Assembly (NCBI GenBank): GCA_022510845.1 | Contig: JAFLSR010000004.1 | Coordinates: forward strand, 28,164 to 92,163 | Origin: Treponema sp. | GTDB lineage: Bacteria > Spirochaetota > Spirochaetia > Treponematales > Treponemataceae | Reading direction: 5' to 3' | DNA: 64,000 nucleotides | Shown: positions 61,072 to 64,000 of the stretch, one piece after another | How the letters are laid out: every line of letters begins with the position of its first letter | Position numbering within the stretch: the first letter of the stretch is position 1 | Translations under genes and position numbers: made by a program | The notes under the pieces: model-generated | What the model was told of the DNA's origin: nothing | The model's database searches: none | The model's input: the letters and a program-made list of their open reading frames with translations, nothing else

Positions 61072-62082
61072 TCATTTGCTCGCGTCGATTGCGGCGCGCA
61101 CGGCGTTGAAGTAGACGGCGACGCTTCCCGTGTGGCTGCTCGCGAACGCCATCACGATTTTTCGCGATGGAATTATGAAGATGAATTGCCCCGCGTAGCC
61201 CCATGCGAAGAATGTGTCAGCGCCGTTGAACTCGCGCACCCAAAACTGCCAGCCGTAGTTCGCAGTGCTCGCATTCCGCTTGACGTGTGCAAGCCCCGCT
61301 TCGCGCGTCCAATACTCGGGAACGACTTGCTCGCCCTGCCATTTTCCGCCGTTCAGGTAAAGCTGCCCGAATCGGAGCATATCCTCCACAGTGAGGGTGT
61401 AGCCGTTTCCACCGTCGCCGATTCCCTGCGCGTCGCTCGACAATACCGCGCTTTTCATCCCGATTTTGTCGAAGAGATTTTTTTTCGCGTAGTCGAAAAG
61501 TTTTTCGCCGGTGGCGTTTTGGAGAATGTACGAAAGCAGATGCGTGTTCTGCGTGGCGTAAGAAAAGACTTCTCCCGGACGGTGTGGCGCGGGACGGTTC
61601 AAAATCCATTCCACCCAATTCGGGCTGCCTCTCCATTCTGTCCAGTTCGGCGCGTCGCTCACGGCAATCCCCGAAGTGTTCGTGAGCAAATGCCGAATAG
61701 TTATGTTTTTCAAAGTCTGCTTTTGCGAGGCGGTGGCGTAAGGAAAATAGTCCGAAGCGAGTTGGTCAAGCCCCTTGATTTTTCCCTGCTCAATCGCGAT
61801 GGCGACGAGAGTTCCCGTGATGCTCTTCGAGCACGAGTGAATCGCAAATCGCGTTTGCGGATTGTACGGCGGCCGATAGAAATCTTCGATGAGCGCGCCA
61901 TCCTTCGCGAACGCCCATGCGTGGATGTCCGAAGTTTGGTCGAGGATTTTATGAAGCCTTTCTCCGATGTCCGACGGAAGCCCGTGCGCCTGTGCCGCCT
62001 CGCGCTTCCATGCGAAATCCTCTCCGAAAACAAGAGCGGCGAAAAGCATAGCCGCCGCGAAAACGGCAATGATTTTTTTCAT
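61072..62082 (-). CDS. exported serine hydrolase, beta-lactamase class C family
   Basis: A 336-residue protein with a signal peptide (MKKIIAVFAAAMLFAALVFG) and the fold of AmpC-like esterases and carboxypeptidases. The nucleophile motif is S83-C-S-K86 in IHSCSKSITG; the tyrosine motif is Y-A-T in GEVFSYATQNTH where class C enzymes have YxN. ITIRHLLTNTSGI, GNGYTLTVEDMLRFGQLYLNGGKW and YGWQFWVRE are typical family phrases. Substrate unknown; a true beta-lactamase is unlikely without the KTG box clearly present. ATG 62082 with AAGG upstream is chosen over TTG 62088. Convergent with the PUR-domain gene. Confidence 0.85.
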   Translation of the reverse strand: MKKIIAVFAAAMLFAALVFGEDFAWKREAAQAHGLPSDIGERLHKILDQTSDIHAWAFAKDGALIEDFYRPPYNPQTRFAIHSCSKSITGTLVAIAIEQGKIKGLDQLASDYFPYATASQKQTLKNITIRHLLTNTSGIAVSDAPNWTEWRGSPNWVEWILNRPAPHRPGEVFSYATQNTHLLSYILQNATGEKLFDYAKKNLFDKIGMKSAVLSSDAQGIGDGGNGYTLTVEDMLRFGQLYLNGGKWQGEQVVPEYWTREAGLAHVKRNASTANYGWQFWVREFNGADTFFAWGYAGQFIFIIPSRKIVMAFASSHTGSVAVYFNAVRAAIDASK

Positions 62083-62262
62083 AAGCAACCTTAATTCTGC
62101 ACCGTTTTCGCTGAAAAGTCAATGCAAAAGAATATGGCGCGCGCTTACTCAAAACTCGCTTATCGTATTTGCCGCTCCGCACAGCAACAAGTTGCTTAAC
62201 GCGAACCAACTCGCATCCTTATGAAATCTGCGTGCCGAATTTTAATTTTTCGTTTCAGGTGC

Positions 62263-62289
62263 TTGACTAAATTTTCAAATTATTATAGA
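62263..62289 (+). promoter_or_regulatory. putative promoter of tRNA-Leu(TAG)
   Basis: TTGACT at 62263-62268 and TATAGA at 62284-62289 with a short 15-base spacer, about 42 bases before the tRNA. The remaining 62083-62331 gap holds no gene that I can support. Confidence 0.4.
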
Positions 62290-62331
62290 ATGAAAGAATA
62301 CAAGTCTTTTTATGGGTTCTGCATGTCCAGC

Positions 62332-62411
62332 GCGAGAGTGGTGAAATGGCAGACACGCTAGACTTAGGATCTAGTGCCCTAGGCGTGAGGGTTCGACCCC
62401 CTCCTCTCGCA
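62332..62411 (+). tRNA. tRNA-Leu (anticodon TAG)
   Basis: An 80-base class II tRNA: acceptor GCGAGAG/CTCTCGC, anticodon arm CTAGA-CTTAGGA-TCTAG giving TAG, a long variable arm and the T-loop TTCGACC. An imperfect hairpin AATTCTTTATA / TATAAGAAATT follows at once (62418-62440), similar in design to the one after tRNA-Leu(CAG). The accessory block at the right end of the window begins here, making this a candidate integration site. Confidence 0.93.
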
Positions 62412-62527
62412 CAACCTAATTCTTTATAATATAAGAAATTGCGAACCTTGCAAACCGTGATGACAGCAGATTTGACAGCAAAATCGCGCCTTTGGGGTTT
62501 CGCATTGAAAAATTTTATACAGTCGCT

Positions 62528-62556
62528 TGACACATCGCCGACAGTGTAGTATAATG
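62528..62556 (+). promoter_or_regulatory. consensus sigma-70 promoter upstream of the two accessory genes
   Basis: Perfect TTGACA (62528-62533) and perfect TATAAT (62551-62556) with the ideal 17-base spacer, the strongest-looking promoter in the window. The leader of about 100 bases contains AAGCCGC...; the first ATG is at 62666. Confidence 0.8.
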
Positions 62557-62665
62557 TAAATGCGGTTCTATATGTTTTCTTGCAAGGATAAGCCGCTTTT
62601 TCAAGCGACTTCTTTTTTAACCAAGCAAAAGGCAAACCCAGCCCGTTTGCAAAGGAATTGACCAA

Positions 62666-63163
62666 ATGAAAGAAATAGAAAACATCGCTTCTGGCAAGGT
62701 TGTCGGCATCGGAAAGCTGAAAGTTTTTGCTACGGCAGAATTTCCTTATGAGATTCCAACATTCTCGTTCCTTGTTTCACGCGCGGAAAGCGGAATGTTT
62801 GTTGCCACATGCATCCAACTCATGCTCGACAGCGAGGGCGAGACACCGAATCATGCTTGCGATGGACTGAAAAACATCGTGTTGCATCATTTGGACATTC
62901 TGTTTGGGAAGGGCGGGAATTTCGCATGGGATGCGCTGCACGAGTCGTTCAATGATGATTTTGCCGCGCCATACTGGAAGGCGTACAGGGACTTCCAACT
63001 GAATCTTTCCGAACAGGGAATCAGCACGGACACAAAAACCGTTCTCTACAATCATATTTCAGAGTTGGAAAGACAGATAAACGATTTGAGGTCGATGATT
63101 GACAATTCAAATGTGCGCTTCTCCGCGAAAATCGTTGATTATCAGGAGCGGGCTGCGGCGTAA
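62666..63163 (+). CDS. unknown protein with HicB-like N-terminal pattern
   Basis: A 165-residue protein. Residues 25-75 (FSFLVSRAESGMFVATCIQLMLDSEGETPNHACDGLKNIVLHHL) recall the partial RNase-H-like fold of HicB proteins, which have an exposed-strand, then an ECxEL-like phrase and a helix of the EEALENL type; this is a weak resemblance. The C-terminal part ends in a coiled segment (LYNHISELERQINDLRSMIDN). Its TAA overlaps the ATG of the next gene, so the pair is coupled like toxin-antitoxin genes. No HicA-like partner (small, double-stranded-RNA-binding fold) is visible. Confidence 0.55.
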   Translation: MKEIENIASGKVVGIGKLKVFATAEFPYEIPTFSFLVSRAESGMFVATCIQLMLDSEGETPNHACDGLKNIVLHHLDILFGKGGNFAWDALHESFNDDFAAPYWKAYRDFQLNLSEQGISTDTKTVLYNHISELERQINDLRSMIDNSNVRFSAKIVDYQERAAA

Positions 63164-63483
63164 TGCATTACCTTTTTGATGAAGTCCTGGAGAGGCTCAA
63201 AGCAGTGCCGGGTTTTGAGGCGTGCTCTGACCCCATCCCGAGATGTCCAAAAAGCGCGGATGCCCGATGCACATCTGGCTACACGACCTGTCAGGACGGA
63301 AAGACAGGGAGTTGCGTTCAATATTTTGATTACTTTGTAAATTCCAGAATGTTCTCTGTGGAGATAAAATTCTACGACGCGCCGGACACACATCGAGGAT
63401 TGGTTCTCAAAAAGAACGTGGCACTGGCATGGCTTTTCAGCAAAAACATTCTGGACGAATCGGCTTTCACTCCGGCAAAATGA
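63163..63483 (+). CDS. unknown small protein, partner of the preceding gene
   Basis: A 106-residue protein with four or five cysteines in the N-terminal half (FEACSD, IPRCPKSADARCTSG, TTCQDG, GSCVQYF), possibly metal-binding, and a C-terminal stretch NSRMFSVEIKFYDAP ... LVLKKNVALAWLFSKN. I recognise no family. It starts inside the stop of the preceding gene and is followed after about 50 bases by the attC-like palindrome. Gene pairs of this size before an attC site are typical of integron cassettes, where toxin-antitoxin and other unknown pairs are common; that reading is inference. Confidence 0.55.
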   Translation: MHYLFDEVLERLKAVPGFEACSDPIPRCPKSADARCTSGYTTCQDGKTGSCVQYFDYFVNSRMFSVEIKFYDAPDTHRGLVLKKNVALAWLFSKNILDESAFTPAK

Positions 63484-63535
63484 CTTTCCATCAAGAAACT
63501 TGCCCCCTCCCCTTGCACGGTAAGGCAAAGCCCGC

Positions 63536-63580
63536 GCCTAACGGAACAGCCGACCTCTTTAGGCGGCTGTTCCGTTAGGC
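63536..63580. other. attC-like 45-bp palindrome (possible integron recombination site)
   Basis: Perfect 17-bp arms GCCTAACGGAACAGCCG / CGGCTGTTCCGTTAGGC around ACCTCTTTAGG; inner CCT/AGG can also pair, leaving one bulged A. The outer seven bases match both attC boxes: GCCTAAC fits RYYYAAC and GTTAGGC fits GTTRRRY, in the right order. Against attC: the length is below the usual ~57-140 bases, and the arms show no unpaired central spacer. A chromosomal integron is known in Treponema denticola. A plain terminator is less likely because no T-run follows. Confidence 0.5.
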
Positions 63581-64000
63581 GACAGTACCTCCATCTGAAT
63601 ACTTTCCATCATTACCTAACTTTTCAAATTCTTGTAAAGTTCTGGCTTTATCAGATGTTTTTTGAGGAGGAGTCATTTTATGATAATATTCACCATTTTC
63701 TAATTGTCCGCCAAAATATACATTATCAATCATTCCACTTTGCTCATCAGCAACTTTTTTATAAAGTTCTGAACCTTTGTGAGTTTGTTGATCTTTATTA
63801 AAATAAACAGCGTTTACAACATCATCTTTTATTGTATATAGCCTTCCCTCATGGGATCCTGTATTTTTAGAAATAGTTAATTTTTTTCTACTTCTGCGAT
63901 AAGAGCTACTTTTACATCTTCGCTCTTAGTAGATAATGTCTTTTCAACTTCGTCTTTTTTAGTTGAATTGTTAACAGCTTCTTCAAGGACAGGGAAAATA
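63575..64000 (-). pseudogene. AT-rich unknown gene with frameshift, 5' end outside window
   Basis: On the minus strand a frame is open from base 64000 to a stop at about 63877, just beyond a run of seven T (63881-63887; A7 on the coding strand). Adding one A restores a continuous frame of about 140 residues in all that ends GGTVA with its TAA inside the attC-like box GTTAGGC. Pieces include VKVALIAEVEK before the run and TIKDDVVNAVYFNKDQ, VYFGGQLENGEYYHKM and KARTLQEFEKLGN after it. Composition (about one third GC) is unlike the rest of the window. Either a sequencing error or a true frameshift. No family recognised. Confidence 0.6.

Noticed and set aside
62267..62665. Open reading frame on the minus strand across tRNA-Leu(TAG)
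   Set aside because: Its middle part (RTLTPRALDPKSS) is the well-known antisense translation of a tRNA-Leu gene that fills databases as a false protein; it spans the strong promoter of the next genes.
63536..63580. Simple rho-independent terminator reading of the 45-bp palindrome
   Set aside because: Neither side has a T-run, and the arm ends match attC boxes exactly; kept as an attC candidate, although termination cannot be ruled out.
1..64000. CRISPR array, prophage or insertion sequence
   Set aside because: No regularly spaced direct repeats, cas genes, phage structural genes or transposase frames were seen anywhere in the window.

Overview
This window looks like a chromosome segment of a host-associated spirochaete, most likely a gut-type Treponema. 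That is an inference from gene content: spirochaete-type flagellar rod genes, a PUR-alpha-like nucleic-acid-binding protein, a PilZ protein, an ABC/GldFG/DUF4340 block and several periplasmic proteins of a Treponema flavour. Base composition is moderate (roughly 45-50% GC by eye) and drops sharply in the last 0.4 kb. No sequence search was possible, so the species is open.

Layout. 0-9.8 kb: end of a GH57 glycosidase, metG, a FemAB-like transferase, RNase Z, then an ABC ATPase, fused GldF-GldG protein and DUF4340 protein. 9.8-18 kb: folC, trpS, cca, thiN, an SPFH-like protein, aroH and glgA. 18-27 kb: tRNA-Thr and tRNA-Tyr, a YkgJ-type protein, an MBL-fold protein, mltG, then a macromolecular-synthesis group (dnaG, rpoD, a zinc-ribbon coiled-coil protein, RNase P RNA). 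27-32.7 kb: the cell-elongation cluster mreB-mreC-mreD-mrdA-rodA. 32.8-41 kb: tRNA-Pro, mfd, a periplasmic protein, tRNA-Leu(CAG), a brnT-brnA toxin-antitoxin module and two pseudouridine synthases. 41-50.5 kb: YggS, rsmA, comEC, HEAT-repeat and PilZ proteins, a CPBP protease, alr and a lipoprotein. 50.5-57.9 kb: thrC, dCMP deaminase, dacA, then rod genes (FlgJ-like, flgG, flgF). 58-62 kb: aroB, a cysteine desulfurase, the PUR protein and a serine hydrolase. 62.3-64 kb: tRNA-Leu(TAG) followed by accessory DNA: two unknown overlapping genes behind a consensus promoter, a 45-bp palindrome whose ends match integron attC boxes, and an AT-rich frameshifted gene running off the end.

The most striking signal is a family of six AT-rich imperfect palindromes, each exactly 77 bp from CCTAG to CTAGG. 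Five lie between genes, some supplying the stop codon or last codons of the neighbouring gene. The sixth lies inside mfd, is read in frame and encodes about 27 residues, resembling in principle the protein-inserted palindromic elements of Rickettsia. A second genome-scale signal is the heptamer TTGCGAT/ATCGCAA, seen about 60 times where about 8 are expected, clustered in blocks. Homopolymer tracts at the rodA 3' end (G9) and between alr and a lipoprotein gene (C8) are possible slippage sites.

Much of the window serves envelope growth (mreBCD, mrdA, rodA, mltG, dacA, alr, FemAB-like), translation/RNA maturation (metG, trpS, cca, rnz, rnpB, tRNAs, pseudouridine synthases) and motility.
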